Assembly: GCA_017419895.1 (NCBI GenBank)
Contig: JAFOKI010000209.1
Coordinates: forward strand, 1-6,098
Length of the DNA: 6,098 nt
Source: Eubacterium sp.
GTDB taxonomy: Bacteria > Bacillota > Clostridia > Peptostreptococcales > Anaerovoracaceae
Direction of reading: 5' to 3'
Under the pieces are notes generated by a model. That model saw nothing but the letters and a program-made list of their open reading frames with translations, was not told the DNA's origin and did no database searches. A program made the position numbers and the translations under genes. Below, in pieces: positions 5,729 through 6,098 of the stretch. Numbering within the stretch: position 1 is the stretch's first letter; each line of letters opens with the position of its first letter.

Positions 5729-6098
5729 TCAGCCGATCTCAGGCATCCAGTAATCTCTTCCGTAAATATCGGTCAGGCGGTAAAGGATCTTGACTTTGCC
5801 TTCGCCGACATTCGTGTTGGTGATTGTGTAGTCATCAGGATTTTCAACTTTCCATGTATCACCAAGCTTGTAACTGTCTTTATATGTTCCGTCCTCCATG
5901 TAGTAGTCGCAGAGGAACGTGACTTTGTCGCCGCTTTCGAGACCGGTGAGCGTCTTTCCGAGAGTCTCGGTGACATCGGCAGCGTAATCGTAAGATATAC
6001 CGGCGATGTATCCGTTCTCGTTGTCCTGGTCGAATACCAGGAACATGAGCGCACGCTGTTTATTCAGTTTGATCGGAACATATCCCGTAATCGTATAC
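5729..6098 (-). CDS. C-terminal part of a probable secreted clostripain-like (C11) protein (5'-partial)
   Basis: The frame is open to the right edge. 122 codons are visible, 17 of them upstream of the first Met (6046-6044), so that Met is probably not the true start. The fragment is acidic, rich in Tyr, Asp and Gly, and looks beta-rich. The stretches GDKVTFLCDYY, DGTYKDSYKLGD and the ending YRLTDIYGRDYWMPEIG resemble, from memory, the C-terminal domain after the peptidase C11 (clostripain) domain in Clostridia proteins, where DYY-x-DG-x-Y-x-DSY-x-LG and TDIY-x3-YW recur. The catalytic His/Cys region would lie outside the window, so peptidase activity cannot be judged. The TGA stop is at 5731-5729. 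The gene converges on the lipoprotein gene with a shared terminator between them. That it is coding is near certain; the family call is moderate. An unrelated secreted beta-sandwich protein is the main alternative. Confidence 0.6.
   Translation of the reverse strand, partial: YTITGYVPIKLNKQRALMFLVFDQDNENGYIAGISYDYAADVTETLGKTLTGLESGDKVTFLCDYYMEDGTYKDSYKLGDTWKVENPDDYTITNTNVGEGKVKILYRLTDIYGRDYWMPEIG

Noticed and set aside
5773..6054. Second - strand open frame of 93 codons at the right end
   Set aside because: It is a Ser/Thr/Arg-rich shadow in another frame of the coding region at 5729-6098, which has protein-like composition and recognisable motifs.
1..6098. CRISPR array, tRNA, rRNA, insertion sequence or attachment site
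   Set aside because: No regularly spaced repeats, transposase-like protein, terminal inverted repeats or cloverleaf-like sequence was seen on either strand.

Overview
The window carries about 6.1 kb of ordinary bacterial chromosome with tightly packed genes. It suggests a strictly anaerobic Gram-positive of the Clostridia (Lachnospiraceae or a related group). This rests on [NiFe]-hydrogenase maturation genes, AGGAG/GGAGG ribosome-binding sites, a lipoprotein with a Gly/Ser-rich linker, a yeast-like long PurC and a fragment resembling the clostripain-type secreted proteins of that class. The taxonomic call is an inference; no rRNA or other marker is present.

Layout on the + strand. Bases 2-2071 hold hypF (carbamoyltransferase), open at the left edge and lacking only part of its N-terminal acylphosphatase domain. 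After 50 bp comes hypE (2122-3129), which ends in the diagnostic Pro-Arg-Ile-Cys tail. HypF and HypE together make the cyanide ligands of [NiFe]-hydrogenase. A 109-bp spacer follows, holding a putative promoter and two copies of a 12-bp Shine-Dalgarno-containing sequence. Then come a gamma-class carbonic anhydrase-like left-handed beta-helix protein (3239-3724) and purC (3721-4596). These two overlap by 4 bp (ATGA), so they are probably co-transcribed and translationally coupled. A strong intrinsic terminator (4660-4684) ends that unit. A separately promoted lipoprotein with YD/RHS-like repeat units follows (4719-5603).

A long, apparently bidirectional terminator (5653-5693) separates the lipoprotein gene from a convergent gene on the - strand (5729 to the right edge). 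Only the last 122 codons of that gene are visible. They resemble the C-terminal domain of clostripain-like (C11) secreted proteins, with moderate confidence.

No mobile element, CRISPR array, tRNA or rRNA gene was seen, and I see no clearly novel multi-gene system. The observations most worth following are four: the carbonic anhydrase/purC coupling next to the CO2-fixing step of purine synthesis; the conflict between promoter and start codon at the lipoprotein gene, which may use an ATT start; the duplicated 12-mer around the spacer promoter; and the hypF-hypE adjacency.
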